From: Methanothrix soehngenii GP6
GTDB lineage: Archaea > Halobacteriota > Methanosarcinia > Methanotrichales > Methanotrichaceae
Length of the DNA stretch: 64,000 nucleotides
Assembly: GCF_000204415.1 (NCBI RefSeq)
Contig: NC_015416.1
Span: 2,232,001-2,296,000 of the forward strand
Direction: 5' to 3'
In this document: positions 34,881 through 43,107 of the stretch, in pieces
Position numbering within the stretch: position 1 is the stretch's first letter
Layout of the letters: each line of letters starts with the position of its first letter
Program-made: the position numbers and the translations under genes
The notes under the pieces: generated by a model
Told to the model about the DNA's origin: nothing
Database searches by the model: none
Seen by the model: the letters and a program-made list of their open reading frames with translations, nothing else

Positions 34881-36587
34881 ATGGGCAGGGTAATGCTTAC
34901 AGAAACGGTTTTTAGAGATGCTCATCAGTCTCTGCTGGCCACCAGAATGAGGACCAGGGACATGCTACCCATAGCAGAGCAGATGGACCAGGTCGGCTTC
35001 TTCTCTCTGGAGGTTTGGGGGGGAGCTACCTTCGATAGCTGCATTCGCTATCTGAATGAGGATCCCTGGGAGAGGTTGAGAGCTCTTAAGAAGGCCATGC
35101 CTAACACCCCTATGCAGATGCTGCTTCGCGGGCAGAACCTGGTGGGCTACAGGCATTATGCAGACGATTTAGTGGACAGATTTGTGAAGCGAGCAGCCGA
35201 GAACGGGGTCGATATTTTCAGGATTTTCGATGCGGTCAATGATATAAGAAATATGGAGCGATCGATCAAGGCTGCCAAGAAGATGGACAAGCATGTCCAG
35301 GCCGGAATAAGCTACACCATCAGCCCCGTGCATAGCAATGAGCAATTTGCCCAGTTCGCCGTCCAGCTGGCAGAGCTTGGCTGCGACTCCATCTGCATCA
35401 AAGATATGGGCGGCCTGATCACCCCCAAGAATGCCTATGACCTCATCCGGGCCATAAAAAAGGAGGTCAACCTCCCGGTGAACCTGCACACCCACTGCAC
35501 CAGCGGCATGGCTCAGATGAGCTACTTCCATGGTTGCCAGGCAGGAGTAGATATCCTGGATACTGCCATGTCTCCTCTCTCCGGCGGCAGCTCACAGCCG
35601 GCTACAGAGAGCCTGGTGGCAGCTCTGAAGGGAACCCCTTATGACACCGGCCTGGATCTAGAGCTCTTGACTGAGATCAAAAGATACTTCGAACGGATCA
35701 TGGAGATCTATGCCCCGGTATTCAATGCCATCGCCTCCAGGGTGGACACCAATGTCCTGGTCTATCAGATTCCGGGGGGCATGCTCTCCAACCTGGTCAG
35801 CCAGCTGAATGAGCAGAAGGCCATGGACAAGTACGAGGAGGTGCTGGCAGAGGTGCCAAAGGTTCGCAAGGATCTGGGATATCCTCCCCTGGTCACACCC
35901 ACCAGCCAGATAGTGACCACCCAGGCGGTCCTGAATGTGGTCACAGGCGACCGCTACAAGATGGTTCCCAAAGAGGTCAAGGATTACGTCAAAGGCCTGT
36001 ATGGAAAGTCGCCCGCCATGATCGACCCCAAGGTCAGGATCAAGGTCCTGTGCGATGAGGACGCAGTCACCGTACGGCCTGCAGACCTATTGCCCCCCGA
36101 ATATGAGGAGGCAAAGAAAGCAGTTGACGCCCTCGGCCTCGCCAAGAAGGAGGAGGATTACCTCACATACGCCCTCTATCCCCAGGTGGCCCTGAAGTTC
36201 CTCAAGGGAGCAGCCACAGAGGAATCCCTGGTTAAAAAAGATATGGCATCGGATCTGGGAGCTTCCCTAAAAGCCGAGCCCCTGGCCCTCAATGTCGAGA
36301 TCGATGGCGAGGCCTATCTGGTCAAGGTGGCTCCAGCGGGCATGACCATTCAAGAAGCCCAGCCCAAGGCTCCCACTGATGGGGTGACCGTTCCCATGCA
36401 GGGCGTGGTCATCCGCTATAAGGTCAAGAAGGGCGACCGGGTGGCCAAAGGGGATCCAGTAGCAGTCCTGGAAGCGATGAAGATGGAGCAGAATATCCTG
36501 GCCAATAAGGATGGCAAGATAAGAGAGATCTATGTCAAAGAAGGGACTACAGTCGCTCCCGGCGATGTCTTGATATCCATTGAGTAG
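34881..36587 (+). CDS. pycB: Pyruvate carboxylase subunit B (carboxyltransferase plus biotinyl domain)
   Basis: Transfers CO2 from biotin to pyruvate, giving oxaloacetate for the incomplete TCA cycle of methanogens. The carboxyltransferase barrel begins ETVFRDAHQSLLATRMR and has DMGGLITPKNAYDLI and HTHCTSGMAQMSYF with the metal His residues. The C-terminal biotinyl domain ends with the biotinylated Lys in EAMKMEQN. The ATG at 34881 has a GAGGTGATC site. Sequence alone cannot exclude an oxaloacetate decarboxylase alpha subunit, but decarboxylase beta/gamma genes are absent. The biotin carboxylase partner pycA is not adjacent. Confidence 0.92.
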   Translation: MGRVMLTETVFRDAHQSLLATRMRTRDMLPIAEQMDQVGFFSLEVWGGATFDSCIRYLNEDPWERLRALKKAMPNTPMQMLLRGQNLVGYRHYADDLVDRFVKRAAENGVDIFRIFDAVNDIRNMERSIKAAKKMDKHVQAGISYTISPVHSNEQFAQFAVQLAELGCDSICIKDMGGLITPKNAYDLIRAIKKEVNLPVNLHTHCTSGMAQMSYFHGCQAGVDILDTAMSPLSGGSSQPATESLVAALKGTPYDTGLDLELLTEIKRYFERIMEIYAPVFNAIASRVDTNVLVYQIPGGMLSNLVSQLNEQKAMDKYEEVLAEVPKVRKDLGYPPLVTPTSQIVTTQAVLNVVTGDRYKMVPKEVKDYVKGLYGKSPAMIDPKVRIKVLCDEDAVTVRPADLLPPEYEEAKKAVDALGLAKKEEDYLTYALYPQVALKFLKGAATEESLVKKDMASDLGASLKAEPLALNVEIDGEAYLVKVAPAGMTIQEAQPKAPTDGVTVPMQGVVIRYKVKKGDRVAKGDPVAVLEAMKMEQNILANKDGKIREIYVKEGTTVAPGDVLISIE

Positions 36588-36616
36588 AGGAACCCTAAAT
36601 CCGAGAGGAATGAATA

Positions 36617-37492
36617 TTGACAGTTAAGAGAGAACAGGTGCTCATTGAGGCTCTGCCTTACATTCGGGAGTTCTATGATTCCATCATGGTCTTCAAGATC
36701 GGCGGCTCTATCATGTCCGACACCGCAGTGCTGGAGGACTTCATTCAGGATGTGGTGCTCCTGCGCTATATCGGCATCCATCCCATCATCGTTCATGGGG
36801 GCGGCCCGGAGATATCCCAGGCCATGGAGAAGTTCGGCAAGAAGGCGGAGTTCGTAGGCGGCCTGCGGGTGACCGATCGGGAGACCCTGAGCATTGCCCG
36901 CATGGTCTTGCTTGGTCACATCAATGCAGAGCTTGTCAACCTCATCGGCAAGCATGGGGGCAAGGGCATAGGCCTATCCGGCCAGGACGGCATGTTCCTG
37001 AAGGCCAAGAAGAAAGCTCTGCAGATGGTGGAGGGAAAGGAGCCTGTGGACCTGGGATTTGTGGGAGACGTGGAGAAGGTGGACCCGGAGATCCTGATGA
37101 TCATGGCAGGAAAGGGCTACATCCCGGTTATATCCCCCATTGCCACCGATGATCAGGGAAATAACTTCAATGTCAATGCCGACACCGCTGCGGGAGCAGT
37201 AGCTATAGCCATGAGGGCGAAGAAGTTCTTCTCCATCACCGATGTGGAAGGAGTGCGCATGAATCCGGATGATCCGGCGAGCGTCATCTCCGAGTTCCCT
37301 GCTTCGGACTTCGGCCGGCTGGTGGCCGAGGGCATAATCAAGGGGGGAATGATCCCCAAGGTGGAGGCATGTGTATCGGTGGTGCGGAGTGGAGTGGAGA
37401 AAGCCCATATAATCGATGGCAGAAAGCACCATGCCATCCTGTTGGAGCTGCTCACCACAGAAGGAATCGGTACGATGATCAGCAGAAGCTGA
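36617..37492 (+). CDS. argB: Acetylglutamate kinase
   Basis: Second step of arginine synthesis. The amino-acid-kinase fold carries VFKIGGSIMSD, HGGGPEISQAMEKFG, GLSGQDGMF and INVNADTAAGAVAIAM-like FNVNADTAAG, plus GGMIPKVEACVSVVRSGV near the end. The only sensible start is a TTG at 36617 with GAGAGGAA upstream; the nearby ATG is out of frame and stops after five codons. Length is 291 aa. It starts 29 bp after pycB and may share its transcript. Confidence 0.95.
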   Translation: MTVKREQVLIEALPYIREFYDSIMVFKIGGSIMSDTAVLEDFIQDVVLLRYIGIHPIIVHGGGPEISQAMEKFGKKAEFVGGLRVTDRETLSIARMVLLGHINAELVNLIGKHGGKGIGLSGQDGMFLKAKKKALQMVEGKEPVDLGFVGDVEKVDPEILMIMAGKGYIPVISPIATDDQGNNFNVNADTAAGAVAIAMRAKKFFSITDVEGVRMNPDDPASVISEFPASDFGRLVAEGIIKGGMIPKVEACVSVVRSGVEKAHIIDGRKHHAILLELLTTEGIGTMISRS

Positions 37493-37532
37493 ATTGTGCT
37501 GCTATAACAATAGATCTGGGCATCTTCAGGAT

Positions 37533-37564
37533 GGCAGGATGACGCTTTCGGCGTCCCTCCTGCC
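37533..37564. terminator. Hairpin between convergent argB and nifU
   Basis: GGCAGGA and TCCTGCC enclose GACGC-TTTCG-GCGTC, giving a 12-bp interrupted stem in the short space between the two convergent genes. Probably a shared terminator or mRNA end. Confidence 0.5.
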
Positions 37565-37583
37565 CGGGACTCATTTTATGCAA

Positions 37584-38036
37584 TCAACCCTCATCGGTAT
37601 CGCAATGATCTCCCTCTTGGACCTCTTCTTCCACCGCAGCCTCCTGGGGGCTGATCTTGCCGATCTTCACCCAGTAGTCTTTGATAGCAGCGCGCAGGGC
37701 ATCGGCCCCCAGGTTTGAGCAATGCAGCTTTTGCGGGGGCAGCCCGCCAAGCTCACCGGCTACATCATCGCGGGTGATCTTGATCGCCTCGTCCAAGATC
37801 TTACCCTTTGCCATCTCCGTGACCATACTGGAGACGGCTATGGCCGAGCCGCAGCCAAAGGTCCTGAACTTGATATCGTCGATCCGGTCGTCCTTGACGT
37901 TGATGAAGATCTCCATGAGATCCCCACAGACGGGATTTCCCACTTTGCCGTAGCCGTCAGGATTCTCGATCACCCCCACGTTCCTGGGGTTCATGAAGTG
38001 ATCCATAACTGTCTCATTGTAGCCTATCTGTGCCAT
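37584..38036 (-). CDS. Iron-sulfur cluster assembly scaffold protein, NifU/IscU type
   Basis: Scaffold for building Fe-S clusters. The three conserved Cys are in NPVCGDLMEIFI, TFGCGSAIAVSS and KLHCSNLGADALRAAI, with the usual start YNETVMDHFMNPRNVG. A short acidic tail (EEEVQEGDHCDTDEG) follows, holding an extra Cys. I chose the ATG at 38036, preceded by AAAGGTGATAG. No cysteine desulfurase is adjacent in the window. Confidence 0.93.
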   Translation of the reverse strand: MAQIGYNETVMDHFMNPRNVGVIENPDGYGKVGNPVCGDLMEIFINVKDDRIDDIKFRTFGCGSAIAVSSMVTEMAKGKILDEAIKITRDDVAGELGGLPPQKLHCSNLGADALRAAIKDYWVKIGKISPQEAAVEEEVQEGDHCDTDEG

Positions 38037-38071
38037 CCATCTATCACCTTTCGCCATCACAAAATTTTATT

Positions 38072-38587
38072 TTATTGGAATGATTGGATCATCATCCAGC
38101 CTAGGTAGGCATTGATGATCATAAGAGCTATGGTCATCCGGCCGGACCATCTATGAATTGTCTGCAGCCTTTTATCCCTTTTCTTCAGCTGGATGAAACC
38201 CAGAACGGGAGTTAAGATCACCATTAAGGAGACGATGATGCCGAGATAGGCATGAGGTCCTCCTGGGGGCTGCAATCCCGCGCTTGCTGAGACCATATAG
38301 ATGGCGACGGTAATCCCGGAAAGGGTCAATGCGGCTCCGGCGATCCCCAGGGTCCTATGAGCCTTCAACCACCATCTCTTCCCTTTCAGGTACCTAGCAC
38401 AGACCATTCCCGCTATTAGGAAGAGAAGGCCGGATAACACCAGGAGGGCATGGTAAGGAAAGAGGATCAAGATCTTATCCTCGATGGGCTCGAGCTCATT
38501 TGCCGAGGCGGCTATGAGTGAGGAAGACGCTGCCAGCAATGCAATCGCCAGCCAGGATAATCGGAAAAAGATGCCTTTGCTGTTCAT
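38072..38587 (-). CDS. Small cytochrome b561-like membrane protein
   Basis: A signal-like N-terminal helix is followed by four membrane helices. A His sits in or near each: FPYHALL, KAHRTLG, GPHAYLG and TIHRWSG, the spacing expected for two b-type haems. The ATG at 38587 has AAGGTGG 5 nt upstream. Length is 171 aa. A membrane electron-transfer or ferric-reductase role is inferred. It lies next to the IS605-like relic. Confidence 0.65.
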   Translation of the reverse strand: MNSKGIFFRLSWLAIALLAASSSLIAASANELEPIEDKILILFPYHALLVLSGLLFLIAGMVCARYLKGKRWWLKAHRTLGIAGAALTLSGITVAIYMVSASAGLQPPGGPHAYLGIIVSLMVILTPVLGFIQLKKRDKRLQTIHRWSGRMTIALMIINAYLGWMMIQSFQ

Positions 38588-38619
38588 GACTGCCACCTTG
38601 CGGATCACTATGAAGGATA

Positions 38620-38700
38620 TGCTACGTGAACTCCTCCCACGGCCTAAAGGCCGGGGCTTCCCTGCTGCTTCTTCGCTTTTACGCCGTCATAGCCCTCTGG
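38620..38700 (-). mobile_element. Relic of an IS200/IS605-type 3' end (omegaRNA-like)
   Basis: The minus strand reads GAAGCCCCGGCCTTTAGGCC then GTGGGAGGAGTTCAC. This closely resembles the right end of tnpB elements, where a GC-rich hairpin and AGTTCAC mark the 3' end of the omegaRNA scaffold. In-frame debris just upstream (about 38640-38690) reads KRRSSREAPAFRPWEEFT, similar to tnpB C-terminal ends. No complete tnpB or tnpA is present. Confidence 0.5.
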
Positions 38701-38985
38701 CATCGGGGCGCGTTTCGCGGGAATTTTCGGTTTTCGTTTCATTGGCCCAAACTTGCATCAGATTCGCAATGCAGAGGTTCAGATCTCATCGGACAGGTTC
38801 GGGGTGTTCCCTCCCTACTCTGTGGAATCGTCTGGCGAATTCAAAATCTCCCCGAGGGAGAAGTGATCGATCATCCAAGTAGCACTTGAAGCCTGCATGG
38901 AATCATATCTTAGTTAAGTGGAGGGAACGATGAGATATATAGTTGTTCTGCGCGGACAAATGTAATTGGGGCAAAGGACTCCGCT
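38701..38985. other. Degenerate spacer between the two IS605-like ends
   Basis: No intact gene. The DNA between the two relic ends probably derives from decayed tnpB 3' sequence; frames are broken by many stops on the minus strand. Confidence 0.3.
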
Positions 38986-38989
38986 TTCA

Positions 38990-39080
38990 TCCTGTTGCGA
39001 CTTCGTCGCAACTCCCCCGGACTCGCAGTCCGGGAGATCCACCCTGAAGGATGGGGACTTCCCGCTTCGTCCTTCGCAAT
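38990..39080 (-). mobile_element. Second IS200/IS605-type 3' end relic with three hairpins
   Basis: On the minus strand GGGAAGTCCCCATCCTTCAG resembles another tnpB element end and is followed by three adjacent hairpins. These are CCATCC/GGGTGG (39040-39056), CCCGGACT/AGTCCGGG (39016-39034, loop 3 nt) and GTTGCGAC/GTCGCAAC (38994-39012, loop 3 nt). Translated debris reads KREVPILQGGSPG, like tnpB C-termini. It may be a decayed omegaRNA end or a structured RNA. Confidence 0.45.
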
Positions 39081-39140
39081 CCTACAAGTTAAACAGAGAA
39101 GAATTCTTCAATATGTTATATGATAGCACCAATGCGAGGG

Positions 39141-39150
39141 GCTTTATACA
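39141..39150 (+). promoter_or_regulatory. TATA box of the 2-oxoacid oxidoreductase operon
   Basis: CTTTATACAA-like element about 50-60 bp before the ATG at 39200 gives a leader of roughly 25-30 nt containing GGGTGA. Confidence 0.4.
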
Positions 39151-39199
39151 ATCAAAGATAAAGACAAATTATTTGCATTGAATTGCACAGGGTGATTTG

Positions 39200-40870
39200 A
39201 TGGAAGACTTCTCTATCCTCATAGGCGGCATCGCCGGTGACGGCATAAACGAGGCGGGTCTGACTGCCGCCCGGCTCATGAACCGCCTGGGCTATCGCAT
39301 ATTCATGTACTACGACTATCCCTCTCTGATCAAAGGCGGGCACAACTTCTCGATGGTCAGAGCCTCATCCGAGAGGATCGGCGTCTGCAGAGATGAGATA
39401 GACCTGCTCATCGCCCTCAATCAGGATACCGTGGATAGACATTCCGGCCGCCTCAAGGAGGGCTCAATTTTCATTTTCGATGCAGATAACGTAATGGGAG
39501 AGGGCATAGCCGAGAAGAGCTGCGGCATTTCCGTCACCGGCATCCTGAAAGAGGAGGGGGCCCCTTCAGTTATGAAGAACAGCTGCATTCTGGGTGCCTT
39601 TTGTCATGCGGTAGGCATCGAATGGACGGTGCTGGAAGAGGTCTTGAAAAAGCATATCCCAAAGAAGCTGGAACTGAACCTCAAGGTCGCCCGCCGGGGA
39701 TATGACCAGGCCTCGGAGTTCTGCCGCATCGCATGGCTGGACAACAGTCCTGAGCCCATCATCACCGGCAACCAGGCCATCAGCCTGGGCCTGATCAGGG
39801 CAGGTCTTGAGGCCTATGTGGCCTATCCCATGACCCCATCCTCGGCCATTCTTGACTTCATGGCCAATTCGGCGGAGGAGTTCGGCCTGAAGGTCGTCCA
39901 TCCGGAGAGCGAGATCGCCGTGATCCTCATGGCAGAGGGATTCGCCTATGCCGGTGTCCGGGCGGCGGTGGGGACCTCAGGAGGAGGATTCTGTCTCATG
40001 ACCGAGGCCCTCAGCCTGGCGGGGATGGCTGAGATCCCCCTGGCCATCGTCGTGGCTCAGAGGACCGGGCCCTCAACCGGCCTTCCCACTTATACCGCAC
40101 AGGGCGACCTGCATTTTGTAATCAATGCCGGCCAGGGGGAGTTTCCCAGGTTGGTGATCGCCCCGGGTGACGCAGAGGATGCATATCTCTGGTCTGCTGC
40201 AGCCTTGAACCTGGCCTGGAAATATCAGATTCCCGCGTTTATCCTCTCGGATAAGATCGTCAGCGAGAGCCAGTATAGCCTTGACCTCGGGCTTACAGGA
40301 AAGGCAGAGACTGCTCGACCGGCACAGCTATGGAATGAGCAGGGTGACTACCATCGCTACCGCCACTCCGATACCGGCGTCTCTCCACTGGCCTATCCTC
40401 CTCAGAGGGGGCAGGTGATAAAGGCGGACAGCTATGCGCACGATGCCACAGGCATAACCACTGAGGACCCTCAGATAACAAGGGAGATGAGCGACAAAAG
40501 AGTGCTCAAGGCTCAATCCCTGGCCAGGGAATTGGAGGGATACGAGACTGTGAAGCTCTTAGGTGATGAGAGGAGCAGGACCTGCCTCTTGTTTTGGGGC
40601 TCGAACAAGGGGGTATGCAAAGAGGCCGCCGATAGTCTGGGACTGAGGGCAGTTCAGGTGTTGGTTCTCTGGCCATTCCCTGAGAATAGGCTAAAGGATG
40701 CCCTCAGGGGTGTGGAGAGGCTGATCGCTGTGGAATGCAATGCCACAGGCCAGCTGGCAACTCTATGCCGCCAGTATGGCATCGATGTCGATGATCGAAT
40801 CCTGAAATACGACGGCCGGCCTTTTTCCCTGAACGATCTTGAAATCGAGCTGGAAAGGAGGGAAGCATGA
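39200..40870 (+). CDS. 2-oxoacid:ferredoxin oxidoreductase, fused gamma-alpha subunit
   Basis: Oxidative decarboxylation of a 2-oxoacid to acyl-CoA with ferredoxin as acceptor, or the reverse. Residues ~1-190 form the gamma domain (GGIAGDGINEAGLTAARLM, SLIKGGHNF). Residues ~195 onward form the alpha (pyrimidine-binding) domain with AYPMTPSSAILDFMA and TSGGGFCLMTEALSLAGMAEIP. The ATG at 39200 follows GGGTGA. Length is 557 aa. It overlaps the beta subunit by 4 bp. Pyruvate, 2-oxoglutarate or another oxoacid could be used. The overall form (fused gamma-alpha, no delta) is like KorA/OorA-type paralogs. Confidence 0.9.
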   Translation: MEDFSILIGGIAGDGINEAGLTAARLMNRLGYRIFMYYDYPSLIKGGHNFSMVRASSERIGVCRDEIDLLIALNQDTVDRHSGRLKEGSIFIFDADNVMGEGIAEKSCGISVTGILKEEGAPSVMKNSCILGAFCHAVGIEWTVLEEVLKKHIPKKLELNLKVARRGYDQASEFCRIAWLDNSPEPIITGNQAISLGLIRAGLEAYVAYPMTPSSAILDFMANSAEEFGLKVVHPESEIAVILMAEGFAYAGVRAAVGTSGGGFCLMTEALSLAGMAEIPLAIVVAQRTGPSTGLPTYTAQGDLHFVINAGQGEFPRLVIAPGDAEDAYLWSAAALNLAWKYQIPAFILSDKIVSESQYSLDLGLTGKAETARPAQLWNEQGDYHRYRHSDTGVSPLAYPPQRGQVIKADSYAHDATGITTEDPQITREMSDKRVLKAQSLARELEGYETVKLLGDERSRTCLLFWGSNKGVCKEAADSLGLRAVQVLVLWPFPENRLKDALRGVERLIAVECNATGQLATLCRQYGIDVDDRILKYDGRPFSLNDLEIELERREA

Positions 40871-41718
40871 AGCCTCAGGACCTATCCACCACTGCCCGCA
40901 ATACCTGGTGTCCCGGCTGCGGTAACTTCTCCATTCTGAATGCAATAAAAGCGGTCCTCGCCCGAATGGACGAGGAGGGATTCCCAGTAGAGAACACCGT
41001 CCTGGTTTCGGGCATCGGCTGCCACGGCAAGATCGTGGACTATCTGGATGTGAACAGCTTCTACTCCATCCACGGCCGGACCATTCCCGTCGCCACAGGC
41101 ATAAAGCTGGCCAACCCCGATCTGAATGTGATCTGCTTCTCTGGAGACGGCGACAGCCTGGCTGAGGGTATGGACCATCTGATCTTCGCCGCCAAGAGGA
41201 ACATCGACATAACCCTGATCTTGCATGACAACCGGGTCTACGGCCTGACCACCGGCCAGTACACGCCCACCTCACCAACCGGATTCCGGGGCAAGTCCAC
41301 TCCTGAGGGATCCATTGAGCGACCCCTGAACCCTCTGGACCTTATGCTCTCTGCCGGCGCCACCTTCATCGCCCGGGGCTACTCTCACGGGATTGAGCAG
41401 CTTCAGACCCTCTTTAAAGAGGCGATACTGCACAAAGGCTTCTCATTTGTGGATGTCTTACAGGTCTGCGTCTCTTACTTCAATATGTATGAGAGCTATA
41501 ACAGGAGAACCTATTCCGTGGAAGGAAACGATGCCGCCAGCTTTGACCAGGCCCAGGAGATCATACGCCGCTGGAGCTATGACGACTCCGAGTCGCCCAT
41601 ACCCCTGGGCAAGTTCTATCAGATTGACGCACCGCGATTCGATCAGGCCTACAGCCAGACGAAGCCGCTCTTGGCGAGAGGGGATAAGATCGGATCCAAG
41701 CTGGAAAGTTTCATCTAG
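40867..41718 (+). CDS. 2-oxoacid:ferredoxin oxidoreductase beta subunit
   Basis: Thiamine-diphosphate-binding partner of the preceding gene. It starts with [15 protein letters not shown], has [14 protein letters not shown] and the ThDP/Mg motif [20 protein letters not shown]...LHDN. It lacks an own ferredoxin domain, so external ferredoxin is needed. Length of 283 aa is normal. It starts inside the alpha gene (ATGA overlap) and is followed 35 bp later by rubredoxin, suggesting that electron carriers are co-expressed. Confidence 0.92.
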   Translation: MKPQDLSTTARNTWCPGCGNFSILNAIKAVLARMDEEGFPVENTVLVSGIGCHGKIVDYLDVNSFYSIHGRTIPVATGIKLANPDLNVICFSGDGDSLAEGMDHLIFAAKRNIDITLILHDNRVYGLTTGQYTPTSPTGFRGKSTPEGSIERPLNPLDLMLSAGATFIARGYSHGIEQLQTLFKEAILHKGFSFVDVLQVCVSYFNMYESYNRRTYSVEGNDAASFDQAQEIIRRWSYDDSESPIPLGKFYQIDAPRFDQAYSQTKPLLARGDKIGSKLESFI

Positions 41719-41753
41719 CAAGAAGGCAAAAACGAAGGAGTGGTGAGACAGAA

Positions 41754-41915
41754 ATGGACAAATACGTATGCACTGTCTGTGGATATATCTACGATCCAGA
41801 GAAAGGGGATTCGGCATCCGGCATAGCACCAGGGACGGCTTTCGAGGATTTGCCGGATGACTGGACCTGTCCGGAGTGCGGCGTGGGAAAGGAATTGTTC
41901 AATAAGGTGGAGTAA
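41754..41915 (+). CDS. Rubredoxin
   Basis: A 53-aa one-iron electron carrier. Both CxxC pairs are present: [16 protein letters not shown] and [13 protein letters not shown], with the conserved [17 protein letters not shown] in between. In anaerobes rubredoxin commonly feeds rubrerythrin, superoxide reductase or flavodiiron proteins. The ATG follows a GGAGTGGTGAGA stretch. It lies between the oxidoreductase and ferritin genes on the same strand. Confidence 0.96.
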   Translation: MDKYVCTVCGYIYDPEKGDSASGIAPGTAFEDLPDDWTCPECGVGKELFNKVE

Positions 41916-41953
41916 AGCTCAGAATCTGCTGCTTTGTCTGCTTGGAGATCACT

Positions 41954-42478
41954 ATGCTCAGCGAAAGGATGAATGAAGCCCTCAATTATCAGGCAAATCG
42001 GGAGTTATACTCCTCCTATCTGTATCTTTCCATGTCCTACTACTTTGAATCCATCGGATTCAGGGGGTTTGCCAGCTGGATGAGGGTTCAGGCAGGAGAA
42101 GAGCTGGTCCACACCATGAAATTGCTGGACTATGTTGCCGCTTCCGGCGAGAAGGCGAAGATGCTCGCCGTGGAGGCGCCACAGCATAGCTGGGAGTCGC
42201 CCCAGCAGGCATTTGCTCACGTCTGGGAGCACGAGCGGGCGGTGACCAGGATGATTCATGATCTGGTGGCAGTGGCCGAGAGCGAATCGGACGCAATGAC
42301 ACGGAAATTCTTGCAGTGGTATGTGGACGAGCAGGTGGAAGAGGAGGAGTCCTCGGACGGTGTTCTGAAGAGGGTGCTGGCTGCCGGAAACGATCCAAAA
42401 GCCCTCCGGGCAGCGGATGAGGAGCTGGGCAAGAGAGGCTTCAAATTCCCCCGCGGGTTCCAGATGTTTCCATCATAA
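41954..42478 (+). CDS. Ferritin
   Basis: Four-helix-bundle iron storage protein. The diiron ferroxidase residues are visible: Glu in NRELYSSYLYLSMSYYF, ExxH in GEELVHTMKLLDYV, Glu in WEHERAVTRMI, and the helix-4 pair in WYVDEQVEEEESSDGVLKRV. I used the ATG at 41954 with GGAG 6 nt upstream, giving 174 aa. Storage of iron in a shell limits Fenton chemistry, which fits its rubredoxin neighbour. A small hairpin follows the stop. Confidence 0.95.
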   Translation: MLSERMNEALNYQANRELYSSYLYLSMSYYFESIGFRGFASWMRVQAGEELVHTMKLLDYVAASGEKAKMLAVEAPQHSWESPQQAFAHVWEHERAVTRMIHDLVAVAESESDAMTRKFLQWYVDEQVEEEESSDGVLKRVLAAGNDPKALRAADEELGKRGFKFPRGFQMFPS

Positions 42479-42546
42479 AAGGGTATGAGGCCTCTGTTTG
42501 GGGCCTTAAATCGCTATTTAGAGCTTAATCACCAATTTTTTGCTCT

Positions 42547-42984
42547 TCAGATGAGCTCGGGCTGATTGGCCGGATCGATGACGCGCCACTGATCATCCTC
42601 CAGGCCATTCCCGCGAGCATCTCCTGGTGAACTGTCCCGGGAATAGAGGTACAATGGCCAGCTCTTGAAGGTCGTCTGCTTAGAACCATCAGCTCGCTCG
42701 ATGGTGGCGAAGTTGGATGGATTGAGGCTCTCAGGCAGGGTCAGATCCTCGACATAAAAGGGCATCCACATCTTTGCACAATCATCATTACAGGTGCTCA
42801 TTCCATCGAGACTGCTATCATTTTGGTAGTAGTAAAGGGCAAATCCCGTCTCGTTCACCAGATAGCTTCCCAGGAACTTGCTCGCGGAGATGTTCACACT
42901 GAAGTTCTCATCATCTGCCAAGGCATTGATGGAGAGAAGAGATATACACAGCAGCATGAATAAAACCATTCGGCTCTTTGACAT
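42547..42984 (-). CDS. Secreted protein with COG4315/PF03640-type repeat
   Basis: A signal peptide (MVLFMLLCISLLSINALA) precedes one repeat unit of the secreted lipoprotein-like family: LGSYLVNETGFALYYYQND, STCNDDCAKMWMPF, then LATIERADGSKQTTFKSWPLYLY. The two Cys probably form a disulfide. In bacteria these occur as surface proteins of unknown function. I used the ATG at 42984, which has GGGGAGGTG upstream; a GTG at 42993 is also open. Convergent with ferritin. Confidence 0.8.
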   Translation of the reverse strand: MSKSRMVLFMLLCISLLSINALADDENFSVNISASKFLGSYLVNETGFALYYYQNDSSLDGMSTCNDDCAKMWMPFYVEDLTLPESLNPSNFATIERADGSKQTTFKSWPLYLYSRDSSPGDARGNGLEDDQWRVIDPANQPELI

Positions 42985-43107
42985 GTTTAACACCTCCCCA
43001 GACCTTAATGCATCCTGTTAAATAAGTTTGCCCATGATCCGATTCAGTAGCGGAGGAGAAAAAGGGCAAAAAGAGCCATAAAGTCCATTAATGACATAGT
43101 TGCATGG

